A DNA stretch of 10,749 nt from Chloroflexota bacterium (GTDB taxonomy: Bacteria; Chloroflexota; UBA6077; CF-72). The stretch is from the NCBI GenBank assembly GCA_019247135.1, contig JAFAPL010000553.1, positions 1-10,749 of the forward strand, read 5' to 3'. A program made the position numbers and the translations under genes. The notes beneath the pieces were generated by a model that was not told the origin of the DNA, ran no database searches, and saw nothing but the letters and a program-made list of their open reading frames with translations. Shown one piece after another: positions 1 through 7,233 of the stretch (the stretch's first letter is position 1; each line of letters begins with the position of its first letter).

Positions 1-661
1 CGTACAGATCGAAGTCGTCACGCACGGAGAAGGCTTGAATCACCTTCATACGCGCGCTGTAGCGCTCGCGATTGATGGGCCGATACCGCAGCGCGGCGAG
101 CTGGCGCTTGAACGACACCTCGCGCGGCCGATCGAACCAGCGCGCGAGGTCGGTCGAGCGGGGCAGGGCCTTGTTGCTGTTGACCATGGCCATGAAGCGG
201 CGCCGCGTCCAGGGTCGACCGGTTGGACGTGGTGGTGGGCAGGGCTGCGGGAAGAACAGTGGATGGAATCGTGTCGTGGGGGCGACTCGCTCGCGTGCGC
301 CGTCGAACATGAAGACGTGGCGGAAGCGCTCGCTGATCGTCCGCAGGTTGTAATAGAGCGACCAGGCGATCAACGGGGGTTCGAAGCTGACCAGCACCGC
401 TGCCCGGGCGCCCTGCGCGATCAGCCGTTCGGCGTCAGGCGTCCAGTCATACGCCACCAGCAATGCCTTGTCCGGATCCTGAACCATGTCCGCGGTGGTG
501 AAGCGCAGGCCACGCTCGAGCGCGACCTCGAACACGCGCGGCCATGGCACAGCCATGGGTCGCAACGAAGGCCGCATCGACTCCAGGGCGGCCGGATCGA
601 AAACGCGGTTGCCGTAGAACTCCGTGTTTCGCGTCGCCAGGGCGACCTCGCACAGGCTCAC
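1..661 (-). CDS. Family-10 (fucosyltransferase-like) glycosyltransferase, N-terminal 220 residues; 3' end beyond the window
   Basis: The frame opens with GTG at 661 and stays open to the left edge, so the C-terminus is missing. The 220 visible residues look like the GT10 family, whose members transfer fucose or a related 6-deoxyhexose from a GDP-sugar. Visible signs are FEPPLIAW (93-100), FRHVFMFDGARER (113-125), FHPLFFP (132-138), MVNSNK (159-164), and a block ending in DDFDLY (215-220). In the family these lead into the GDP-sugar-binding region, where 'FDLYG' is typical; the catalytic remainder lies outside the window. No signal peptide or membrane segment is visible, so a cytoplasmic enzyme is expected. 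The start overlaps the stop of the membrane-protein gene upstream (GTGA), which implies coupled translation as the last visible gene of the operon. I saw no Shine-Dalgarno sequence. The family call rests on recognised motifs; the donor and acceptor sugars are unknown. Confidence 0.8.
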   Translation of the reverse strand, partial: MSLCEVALATRNTEFYGNRVFDPAALESMRPSLRPMAVPWPRVFEVALERGLRFTTADMVQDPDKALLVAYDWTPDAERLIAQGARAAVLVSFEPPLIAWSLYYNLRTISERFRHVFMFDGARERVAPTTRFHPLFFPQPCPPPRPTGRPWTRRRFMAMVNSNKALPRSTDLARWFDRPREVSFKRQLAALRYRPINRERYSARMKVIQAFSVRDDFDLY

Positions 662-2337
662 CGCAGGAGCAGGTCGTAGAGCTGAGCCGGCGGGAACGGC
701 GTTGGCTGACCGGGTGCTTTCAACTCGAGCTGCCTGCCAGCGACGGTCACCGACCCCGTCACGCGCTCGAGGTGGCCGTCCGGCCCGCGGCGCAGCAAAA
801 TCACGTCGTCCTGCGGTAATGCTTCCCAGTGTTCGTCCCACGAAGCGGCGGGCACCCACCAGCGCAGGCCATCACTCTGGGCCTCGACCCGCGACTGCCA
901 GTCAGTCAGGCTGAACAGGCGCGGCGGATTCGACCACTCGGCGGGGAACCGAAGCATCTCACCCAGCACCAGCGCGTCGCCCCACGAATTGGTGAAGATG
1001 AACGTGGTGCTCTCGTCGCTGGCTTGAAGCTCGTAGAGCAGCACCGTCCCGTCCTGGAGGTCGGAACAGCAGCGCACGACGTCTTGCCAGAAGGCACGCT
1101 GTGCCTGCCAGCTTCGCACGAAGTCGCGTTGGACGCTGACGTAGTAGCCAACCGCCAGAGCGAAGTACGCCGCGAGTACGCCCACGGCGACCGCGCGTCG
1201 GGCCGACAGCAGCCCCCAGGCGCACGCAGACCCAAGCACTGCCATGCCGAGCGTCGCGCCCAGGTGCACCGAGGTGCCACGTCCGACCAGCGCGACAGGC
1301 GGGTAATGGGTGAAAGCCAGAGCGTAGCCGAGCACGAGCATGACTGCCCCGGCGCCACCGACTTGCAGCGCATCGCGCATCGCACCCTTCGGCCGTGGCA
1401 GCGCCCAGAACAGCGCGCCGAACAGCACCAGCGCAAGCACGGCGCATGCGGCGGTCTCGAGATCCCAGGACGGCACCTGGCGGATCGGCATGTACAGCAT
1501 CGCTGCCGCGGCGCGCGGCGGACCAATGACCAGCGAGCCGAGCAGCTTGGGAACGATCTCAGACAGGCTGCCGATGGATTGGGTGGCGCGCGATTCGCCG
1601 ACCAGGTAGCGGACGATCACCGCGCCGACGACGATGCCGACGAGCACAGCGGCGTGGCGCACAAGCTCACGCCAGGTCGACCGGTCCCATGCTCGCGACG
1701 CTCGCACGAAGAGGGGCAGCCCGAACAACGGCAGAAAGCCATTCTCGTAGGACAGCAGAGCGCCCGTGCTCAGGAGGTAGGCCAGTGGCCGGCGGCCGCT
1801 GGCGTAGGCGATGCCCGACAGCAACGCGAAGGTCAACGACGGCTGCAGCTGGAAGTCATGGGTCAGGAGGATCTTTGTGGTATCCGCCGCAAACAGGCAG
1901 AACACGGCCGCGCCGGCCGCCGCGGCCGCGACCGGCACGCGCGTGCGGAGCAGCCGAAAACACAAGAACGTGTTCAGCGTGACGATCAAAAAACCGAGCA
2001 GGTAGATCGCTGGCAAACCACCGAGCCTGTCTCCCAGCCACGAGAACAGATCAGGCAGAAAGAAGCCGAAAGGGCGACCCTGCGGCATGCGCAGAGCGGT
2101 CTCGAAGCGCGTGACGAGGTAGGACGGGTCTTTACCCATCGCCTCCGAGATGAACCAGTAGTCGTCTTCGTACAGACCGAACTGTGTGAAGTGATGGAAT
2201 TGAGCGAGCCACGCCAGCATCCCGCACAGCACGACTGCCACCAGCGACTCGTGCCGCGCTGCACGCTCCCGCCACGTCGGCAAGGTCTGCGCGATGGGCG
2301 CCGGAGCCTGAGAGGTGACGGTCGGCGCCGCGCTCAT
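658..2337 (-). CDS. Polytopic membrane protein, possible GT-C-type glycosyltransferase with C-terminal soluble domain
   Basis: A 559-residue protein. A short hydrophilic N-terminus is followed by about ten or eleven hydrophobic segments, approximately at 33-50, 108-127, 134-152, 165-180, 185-212, 229-245, 262-282, 296-313, 327-343, 357-377 and 383-401. A non-membrane domain of about 155 residues (402-559) ends it. The loop after the first membrane segment carries YEDDYW (56-61) and QGRPFGFF (86-93). Acidic residues in this loop are typical of GT-C enzymes, which use polyprenyl-phosphate sugars on the outer face of the membrane. I do not recognise a named family, so a flippase- or polymerase-like role cannot be excluded. 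I chose ATG at 2337, 7 nt after the upstream methyltransferase stop. A start at 2421 would overlap that gene by 77 nt and add an Arg/Pro-rich leader. The 3' end overlaps the GT10-like gene by 4 nt. Confidence 0.8.
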   Translation of the reverse strand: MSAAPTVTSQAPAPIAQTLPTWRERAARHESLVAVVLCGMLAWLAQFHHFTQFGLYEDDYWFISEAMGKDPSYLVTRFETALRMPQGRPFGFFLPDLFSWLGDRLGGLPAIYLLGFLIVTLNTFLCFRLLRTRVPVAAAAAGAAVFCLFAADTTKILLTHDFQLQPSLTFALLSGIAYASGRRPLAYLLSTGALLSYENGFLPLFGLPLFVRASRAWDRSTWRELVRHAAVLVGIVVGAVIVRYLVGESRATQSIGSLSEIVPKLLGSLVIGPPRAAAAMLYMPIRQVPSWDLETAACAVLALVLFGALFWALPRPKGAMRDALQVGGAGAVMLVLGYALAFTHYPPVALVGRGTSVHLGATLGMAVLGSACAWGLLSARRAVAVGVLAAYFALAVGYYVSVQRDFVRSWQAQRAFWQDVVRCCSDLQDGTVLLYELQASDESTTFIFTNSWGDALVLGEMLRFPAEWSNPPRLFSLTDWQSRVEAQSDGLRWWVPAASWDEHWEALPQDDVILLRRGPDGHLERVTGSVTVAGRQLELKAPGQPTPFPPAQLYDLLLR

Positions 2338-2344
2338 GGCCGCT

Positions 2345-3115
2345 TCAGGACGCTGCGCGAGCGACGAGCAGCACATTCCAGGTGGCCTGGGTCGGCGGCT
2401 CGTCGAGCGATGGAAACGCACTCAACGCCACCGCCTCGAAGCCAGCCTCCGATAAGAGCAGGTGGAGCTCCGGCTCGAAGAAGTAGCGCATGTCGTGGTG
2501 TTCTCGGGTCTCGTCGCTTACGCGTCTCTCATTCGCAACGTGCTCGATACGCCAGACACGGTAATGGACCGTGCACGTGTTGCGGCGCGTGTCCAGCTCG
2601 CTGCTTGCCACGCGGATAACCTGTGTCGTCTGCTGCTCCACGACTTTGACGCGCTCCGACGGTCGCTGGGCGAGAACGGCGGGACCGTACCAGACGTCGC
2701 ACACGAGCAGACCGCCAGGATCGAGGTGCTGGCGCGCGCTCCGAAGGGCGCCCAGCGCGGCCTGGTTCTCGACCTGGTAGGACAGCACGCCGAACATCAT
2801 CAACGCGGCATCGAAGCATTCGCCAGAAAGCTCGAGCCGGGCCAGGTCGCTTTCGATGAATCGCGCCGCCGACCCGCGAGCGCGTGCTCGCTCTAGCATG
2901 TGCGGCGAACGGTCGACGCCGACCACCTCGTAGCCGCGTCGCGACAGCGGTACCGCATGGTTCCCTGTACCGCAGCCCAGATCGAGTACGCGATGGACCT
3001 TCTCCGGGGCATAGCGAGCGAAGACCGCGTCGAGAAGATCGCATTCAGCTTCGTAGTCCTTGTCTTCGTAGAGCGCGTCGTACGCCGCCGCGTACTGCTC
3101 GCCGAAGACCGTCAC
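2345..3115 (-). CDS. Class I SAM-dependent methyltransferase, similar to amino-sugar N,N-dimethyltransferases (TylM1/DesVI type)
   Basis: A 256-residue, apparently complete cytoplasmic enzyme with a Rossmann-type methyltransferase fold. Motif I is VLDLGCGTG (43-51), the ribose-binding acidic residue is D68 in GVDRS (66-70), ESD (88-90) fits motif II, and LDPGGLLV (131-138) fits motif III. The N-terminal YDALYEDKDYEAE (12-24) resembles the start of TylM1 and DesVI, which dimethylate the 3-amino group of dTDP-amino-dideoxyhexoses. The gene directly upstream is a sugar aminotransferase with a 4-nt GTGA overlap, which strengthens an amino-sugar substrate. This is inference: similar small methyltransferases also methylate sugar hydroxyls or other acceptors. 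The GTG start at 3115 is supported by a good ribosome-binding site (GAGGTG, 5 nt upstream). Confidence 0.85.
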   Translation of the reverse strand: MTVFGEQYAAAYDALYEDKDYEAECDLLDAVFARYAPEKVHRVLDLGCGTGNHAVPLSRRGYEVVGVDRSPHMLERARARGSAARFIESDLARLELSGECFDAALMMFGVLSYQVENQAALGALRSARQHLDPGGLLVCDVWYGPAVLAQRPSERVKVVEQQTTQVIRVASSELDTRRNTCTVHYRVWRIEHVANERRVSDETREHHDMRYFFEPELHLLLSEAGFEAVALSAFPSLDEPPTQATWNVLLVARAAS

Positions 3116-4218
3116 GCCAGCACCTCGCGCACCGCCTCACACACGCGGTCTATGTCGCTCTCCTGGAGCGCCAGCCCGGACGGTAAGTACAGGCCCTGGC
3201 GCGCGATGCGCTCCGCCACCGGGTAGGACTCGCCGTCGAAGAGGCCGCGGGCCCGCAGCACGGGCTGTTCGTGCATACCCAGGAAGAACGGTCGTGTTTC
3301 GACGCCGCGCTCCAGCAAGCGCTGCGCGAACGTCGCCGCGTCGAGCCGGGTCGTCTCGTCCAGCACCAGGCCGAACATCCAGTACACGCCGCGAGCCCAC
3401 GGTTGCTGCACCTGCAACTGCACGCCGGGCAGCTCTGACAGTCGTTGGGTGTACGCGTGGCCGATGGCTCGCTTGCGCGCGACGATCTCGTCCATGCGCT
3501 CCAGCTGCGCCAGGCCGAGCGCTGCCTGCAGGTTCGTCAGTCGGTAGTTGAACCCAAGCTCGTCGTGGAGAAACCGACGGCCAGGCTGAAAGCCGAGGTT
3601 GCGCAGCCGTGCGGCGCGTTCGGCCAGGCCGTCGTCGTCGACCAGCAGCATGCCTCCCTCACCGGTCGTCACCAGCTTGTTGGCGTAGAAGCTGAAGGTG
3701 CTGACCGTGCCGAAGCTGCCGCAGCGCTGCCCGCGATACTCGGCCCCGTGTGCCTCCGCCGCGTCTTCGATCACCGTCAGCCCGTCACGTCCCGCGAGTG
3801 CGAGCAGCGGCTCCATATCGACCGGGTGCCCGTAAATGTGAACTGGCATCAGCGCGCGCGTGCGCGAGGTGATCTTTGCTTCGACCTGGTTGACATCCAT
3901 CGTCCAGGTTCGCGGATCACTATCGACGAGCACAGGCCGGGCGCCGGCCAGCACGACGGGCGTCGCGCACGAGATGATCGTGAACGTCGGCATGATCACT
4001 TCGTCGCCAGGCTGCAGATCGAGCAGCGCAATTGCCAGATGCAAGGCGACGGTTCCGTTCGCGACGGCGATACCGTGTTTGCGGCCGCAGTACTCGGCCC
4101 ACGCCCGCTCGAATGCTTCGATGTGCGGTCCAGAGCCACTGATCCAGCCTGACCGCAATGCGGCAACCACCATCTCCACTTCACGCTCGCCCAGAAGCGG
4201 CTCGTTTACGGGTATCAA
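3112..4218 (-). CDS. DegT/DnrJ/EryC1/StrS-family PLP-dependent sugar aminotransferase (perosamine-synthase-like)
   Basis: A 368-residue protein of the fold-type I PLP family that converts nucleotide-linked keto-sugars to amino sugars with glutamate as usual amino donor. From the chosen start it begins IPVNEPLLG (2-10), then GWISGSG (24-30), NGTVALHLA (54-62), MPVHIYGHPVDM (124-135), EDAAEAHGAEY (151-161) and FYANKLVTTGEGG (177-189). K181 in the last block is the expected PLP Schiff-base lysine. The pattern is closest in memory to GDP-perosamine synthase (PerA) and related 4-aminotransferases, but the keto position and the nucleotide cannot be fixed from sequence. I chose TTG at 4218: it gives the family's usual N-terminus and lies 4 nt after the cupin stop. 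An upstream start at 4308 would add about 30 basic residues read through the cupin gene. The 3' end overlaps the methyltransferase by GTGA. Confidence 0.92.
   Translation of the reverse strand: MIPVNEPLLGEREVEMVVAALRSGWISGSGPHIEAFERAWAEYCGRKHGIAVANGTVALHLAIALLDLQPGDEVIMPTFTIISCATPVVLAGARPVLVDSDPRTWTMDVNQVEAKITSRTRALMPVHIYGHPVDMEPLLALAGRDGLTVIEDAAEAHGAEYRGQRCGSFGTVSTFSFYANKLVTTGEGGMLLVDDDGLAERAARLRNLGFQPGRRFLHDELGFNYRLTNLQAALGLAQLERMDEIVARKRAIGHAYTQRLSELPGVQLQVQQPWARGVYWMFGLVLDETTRLDAATFAQRLLERGVETRPFFLGMHEQPVLRARGLFDGESYPVAERIARQGLYLPSGLALQESDIDRVCEAVREVLA
3121..3126 (-). promoter_or_regulatory. Ribosome-binding site for the 3115 methyltransferase
   Basis: On the minus strand GAGGTG ends 5 nt before the GTG at 3115, inside the 3' end of the aminotransferase gene. 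It fixes the start at 3115 and is the clearest Shine-Dalgarno-like site in the window. Confidence 0.65.
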
Positions 4219-4222
4219 CGCT

Positions 4223-4615
4223 TCAGAACCGCTCCTTCTCTTTTCCCTGCGGGTAGGGCCCCTGCTTGATTTCGAGCAGCACGGTGTCCTCCAGAACTCG
4301 GAAACCATGGCCGCCCGCGACTGCGATGAGGATGTCGCCTCGCCGCAGCTCGCGCGTCGCTACAACATGCCGATCCTCGGCGTAGATGTCCACCTCGCAG
4401 CGACCCCGCTGCACGATCAGGACTTCGGTCGTGCCCACGATCTGACGCTCGAGCGGCAGGTGAATGTGGCGCGCGATCTCTCCGCCAGCGGGATATACAA
4501 CATAGCCGACCTGCAGGTTGCAGTCGTCCGGCGTCAGAAAGCTCGTGCTGGCTGGCAAGGGCGCGGACCGCGCGAGATACGCGAGCACACGGCCGCCATG
4601 CGTGATGGTCTCCAT
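4223..4615 (-). CDS. Small cupin-fold protein of unknown function
   Basis: A 130-residue single-domain cupin. Likely metal ligands are H50, H52 and E56 (HIHLPLE after GGEIAR) and H103 (GGHGF). This matches cupin motif 1 (G-x5-H-x-H-x3-E) and a degenerate motif 2. The C-terminal end, EIKQGPYPQGKEKERF (115-130), is a tail I associate with uncharacterised cupins in sugar clusters. It lacks the RG-x-HAHK signature of FdtA-type dTDP-4-keto-6-deoxyglucose 3,4-ketoisomerases, so I do not call it one. A sugar isomerase or epimerase, or a metal-dependent sugar-modifying role, remains possible from context. It starts at ATG 4615, one base into the stop of the preceding glycosyltransferase (TGATG), and its stop is 4 nt before the aminotransferase start, so the three genes are probably translated in sequence. 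Confidence 0.85.
   Translation of the reverse strand: METITHGGRVLAYLARSAPLPASTSFLTPDDCNLQVGYVVYPAGGEIARHIHLPLERQIVGTTEVLIVQRGRCEVDIYAEDRHVVATRELRRGDILIAVAGGHGFRVLEDTVLLEIKQGPYPQGKEKERF
4232..4237 (-). promoter_or_regulatory. Possible ribosome-binding site for the aminotransferase
   Basis: AAGGAG on the minus strand lies inside the end of the cupin gene, 13 nt before the chosen TTG at 4218. The spacing is longer than usual, so translational coupling to the cupin may matter more. Confidence 0.4.
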
Positions 4616-5826
4616 CAGGCGGCGACTCGCAGCTCACGGAGCCGCGCAATGACGTCCTCAAACGCACGCTCGGAATCGAGCTCGCGATCGAAAAAGCTGC
4701 AACTGTTGCGTGAGTAACAGTCGTACTCCGCGCCGATCCGATCGAGCGCTTCGGGCACGTCGGCCGCATCTTCGACAGCAATGCCACAGGCCGCGGCCCT
4801 GATCTGCGCCGCAACTGAGGTTGCGCTGTTGACGATGACGGGTAAGCCGGCGCGCAGAAAATAGGCGAGCTTGCCCGACGAGAGCCCGATTGTCTGGATG
4901 TTGCGCTGCGTGAACGCCGACTCAGCGCTCGGCACGTAGAAAGCGACACCGACGTCGGCCCCGTCGATCAGAGCGTCATACTCCTGGCGGGCCACGGGCT
5001 GCAGCGAGAAATGGACGCGACCCGCCTGCGCGGACTTCTGGAGCCGCTCCACGTAGGGACTCGACTGCGCGTCGTACCGCGTGTGCACCACCAGCATCCA
5101 CGGCTCAGGCCAGGTAGGCACGGACGCGATGAGCTCTTCGATACCCGTCCACGCTCCCAGGCTGCCCGCGTGCAACACGACGCGCGCGTAAGGTGGCAGA
5201 CCGAAGCGGTCGTGCCAGTAGCGATTCGGACTCCGACGGGCCGGACCCGGTGGAGAGTTCGGCACGAACGTCATGCGCTCGATCGGAATCTGGTTGTCGC
5301 GCGCGAGCAGACTGCCGCGCTGGGCGTCTTGAATGACAATGAACGCGGCCTCACGGCTCAGTGTGCGCTCGCGCGCCTTCAACTGGCGCTCTGGCGTGGT
5401 CCGAAGATCCTCGGACAGTAGCAGCTCCAGCGAAAAGTAGACGACGGGCGCCCCGCGCGCCATTTCGTTCGCCAGGACCAGACCGTCAGCATCGACACCG
5501 ATCCAGTAGTCGTACGTCGTGTCGATCTTGACCTGGTGCGAGCGCGGCCGCATACGCGAATAGCAGCGCGCCAACGATGCTCGAGCGCGCGGTGGCAGAA
5601 ATCGCAGTCTGCCTCGCAAGGCGGCGGGTGGCTCGTCCGACGCCTCGGGGCCAATCGACACGATCCGAACCCTGGGGTGCGCGAACGCTGGCGCGGCCTC
5701 CGCGGATGTCTTTACGAGCAGGTCCACCGAAAAGCCGGCTCGCGCGAGCGCGTCGACCGCACCCACCAGGCACGGCACAGTGTCGATATTGGAGTGCGGA
5801 TAGACGATGCCGATGGCGCCGCTCAT
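4615..5826 (-). CDS. GT-B-fold glycosyltransferase, GT4-like
   Basis: A 403-residue protein with two Rossmann-like halves. The N-terminal acceptor half starts with IGIVYPHS (5-12). The C-terminal donor half starts at about 215 with VVLHAGSLGAW (216-226) and includes SSGKLAYFLRAGLPVIVN (316-333), which fits the nucleotide-binding block of GT4-type enzymes. The usual E-x7-E pair is not clear, so the fit to GT4 is looser than for the neighbouring enzyme. No signal peptide or membrane span is seen, and it is probably cytoplasmic and membrane-associated. The ATG start overlaps the stop of the upstream glycosyltransferase as ATGA. The sugar added is not predictable. Confidence 0.83.
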   Translation of the reverse strand: MSGAIGIVYPHSNIDTVPCLVGAVDALARAGFSVDLLVKTSAEAAPAFAHPRVRIVSIGPEASDEPPAALRGRLRFLPPRARASLARCYSRMRPRSHQVKIDTTYDYWIGVDADGLVLANEMARGAPVVYFSLELLLSEDLRTTPERQLKARERTLSREAAFIVIQDAQRGSLLARDNQIPIERMTFVPNSPPGPARRSPNRYWHDRFGLPPYARVVLHAGSLGAWTGIEELIASVPTWPEPWMLVVHTRYDAQSSPYVERLQKSAQAGRVHFSLQPVARQEYDALIDGADVGVAFYVPSAESAFTQRNIQTIGLSSGKLAYFLRAGLPVIVNSATSVAAQIRAAACGIAVEDAADVPEALDRIGAEYDCYSRNSCSFFDRELDSERAFEDVIARLRELRVAA

Positions 5827-7127
5827 ACGGGCGCGACGGCTGTCTGAGCCGGCCAGCCCAGCAAAGCCAGTACTTCCGCGATCTGTCGTTCGGCTGAGCT
5901 CACGTCGTACGCGCTCGAGACCAGATCGAACGCCGGTCCGACCAGCGCCTGTCGCAGGCCGGCATCTTCGATCAGTGACAGCACGGCCGAGGCAAACGCG
6001 GCGGCGTTATCGGCCAGCAACAGGTGGCGGCCGTGTTCAACCGCGAGACCTTCAGCGCCGAGCGTCGTGGACACGACGGGTATGTGCGCGGCGAACGCTT
6101 CGAGGATCTTGAAGCGCGTCCCGGACTCCCATCGCAGCGGCACGAGCGTGGCGACCGCGGCGCGCAAGAAAGGCACGATGGACTCGACCTCGCCTGTGAC
6201 GTGCACGTTGCGCCCCTGCCGTCGGCGAATCTCTGGCGCCGGGCTGCGGCCGACCAGATAGACGTGAACGTCGGGACGATGACGCCAGATGCGAGGCATG
6301 ATGTCGTCCAGCAGCCACACGGCGGCATCGACGTTCGCCGTGCCCCGCGAGAGCGACCCGGCAAACACGAGCGCGGGCTGTTCGAGGTCGGCGACGGCCG
6401 CGTCCTGGTAAGCGCTGACGTCGACCACGTTGTGCAGGAGCATGACGCGCTCGGGGTGAGAAGTGAGGCTTCGAAAGTACTCGGCGTCGACGCTGGAGAC
6501 AGCGGTCGTCACGTCCACCTGATCGGCGGCCTCACGCTCTTCCGCTTCTTTGGCCCGACCCTCGCGCACGATACGCTCGTGCTCGCGCGGATCACGGACG
6601 AATGGCAGCTCGCGCAAGATGAAGCGGGACCACACGCACTCGGTCTCCAGCACCAGGGGTGTATCGGTCAACTGCTTGAGCGGGACGAGATCGTAGGAAA
6701 TCCCGCCGAAGCCGAGCCAGACGACGTCCGGCTGGTGCAGTGCCACCCAGGATCTGAGCTCATCGAGCGTCGAGCCTCGCTGCGCTTGTGTCGGTTTCCT
6801 GGTTTGCGCGACCCGGCGCGCATGCCTGAGTAGCGCGCCAACGCGCGTTCGGTGGAGTACGCCACGCACGAGCGACTGCTTCGGCGAAGGCAGCGGCGGG
6901 GGAAAAATAACGTCCCGGCAGAACGTGCACATGTGTTCCAGCGTGCGCTCGCGATCGGCCGTGTCTGGCTGCTGCGTGACATACAGCGTCACGTCGGCGT
7001 GCCTGGACAGCGCGCGCAGCGTGTAATACGTCCTGAGCCGCGGCCCGCCAACCGGCGGATAGCCGAACATCGGCGTGACGTAGAGCACCTGCGGCCTCAC
7101 CCGTTGACCTCTGCTTTGCATGGACAT
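5823..7127 (-). CDS. GT4-family glycosyltransferase
   Basis: A 434-residue GT-B enzyme. The N-terminal domain has VLYVTPMFGYPPVGGPR (14-30), the glycine-rich acceptor-side loop of GT4 enzymes. The C-terminal donor domain has VFAGSLSRG (254-262), VYLVGRSP (289-296), then ESGTRFKILEAFAAHIPVV (334-352) and TTLGAEGL (354-361), the conserved nucleotide-sugar site. It should transfer a sugar from a nucleotide donor to a growing lipid-linked glycan on the cytoplasmic face. It is the first gene of the leftward module: 106 nt separate it from the sulfotransferase, and the next gene follows with an ATGA overlap. The start at ATG 7127 has no clear ribosome-binding site; a second ATG at 7121 (residue 3) is equally possible. 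Confidence 0.92.
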   Translation of the reverse strand: MSMQSRGQRVRPQVLYVTPMFGYPPVGGPRLRTYYTLRALSRHADVTLYVTQQPDTADRERTLEHMCTFCRDVIFPPPLPSPKQSLVRGVLHRTRVGALLRHARRVAQTRKPTQAQRGSTLDELRSWVALHQPDVVWLGFGGISYDLVPLKQLTDTPLVLETECVWSRFILRELPFVRDPREHERIVREGRAKEAEEREAADQVDVTTAVSSVDAEYFRSLTSHPERVMLLHNVVDVSAYQDAAVADLEQPALVFAGSLSRGTANVDAAVWLLDDIMPRIWRHRPDVHVYLVGRSPAPEIRRRQGRNVHVTGEVESIVPFLRAAVATLVPLRWESGTRFKILEAFAAHIPVVSTTLGAEGLAVEHGRHLLLADNAAAFASAVLSLIEDAGLRQALVGPAFDLVSSAYDVSSAERQIAEVLALLGWPAQTAVAPV

Positions 7128-7233
7128 TCGAGTGCATGCCGCGATTCGACGACGACGGGGCTTCTGCGTAGCTCAGACACTTGGGTGCCCGTGGCAGTCC
7201 TCGGCCCGAGGAAAAAGATTGGCAGAAAGAAGC
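7128..7233. other. Intergenic gap between sulfotransferase and GT4 operon
   Basis: This is the largest gap of the window (106 nt) and the obvious place for a promoter of the leftward seven-gene unit. I see no convincing -35/-10 pair on the minus strand. It contains an inverted repeat at 7198-7212 and a T-rich patch beside it on the minus strand. Confidence 0.4.
7198..7212. repeat. 15-nt inverted repeat
   Basis: Two perfect 7-nt arms (TCCTCGG and CCGAGGA) flank a single central base. The spacing is too tight for a good hairpin and suits a dimeric protein-binding site better. In GC-rich DNA such a repeat can arise by chance. No T-run follows it on either strand, so it is not a standard terminator. 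Confidence 0.35.

Noticed and set aside
35..679. 214-residue open frame on the plus strand at the left edge
   Set aside because: It is antisense to the GT10-like reading frame, which has recognisable family motifs.
2338..2421. Earlier start (2421) for the membrane protein
   Set aside because: It would overlap the methyltransferase by 77 nt and add an Arg/Pro-rich stretch; the ATG at 2337 follows the stop by 7 nt.
829..2619. 596-residue open frame on the plus strand
   Set aside because: It runs antisense through the membrane-protein gene into the methyltransferase gene. Its composition is rich in Arg, Gln, His and Ala with no recognisable domain; long antisense frames are usual in GC-rich coding DNA.
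4219..4308. Earlier start (4308) for the aminotransferase
   Set aside because: The extra 30 residues are read through the cupin gene in another frame and are not seen in the family, which normally begins near IPVNEP.
4223..4615. Naming the cupin as an FdtA-type sugar 3,4-ketoisomerase
   Set aside because: The RG-x-HAHK signature of that family is absent; the genomic context alone is not enough.
7198..7212. Rho-independent terminator
   Set aside because: The arms leave a one-base loop and no T-run follows on the minus strand; the T-rich patch lies before it.
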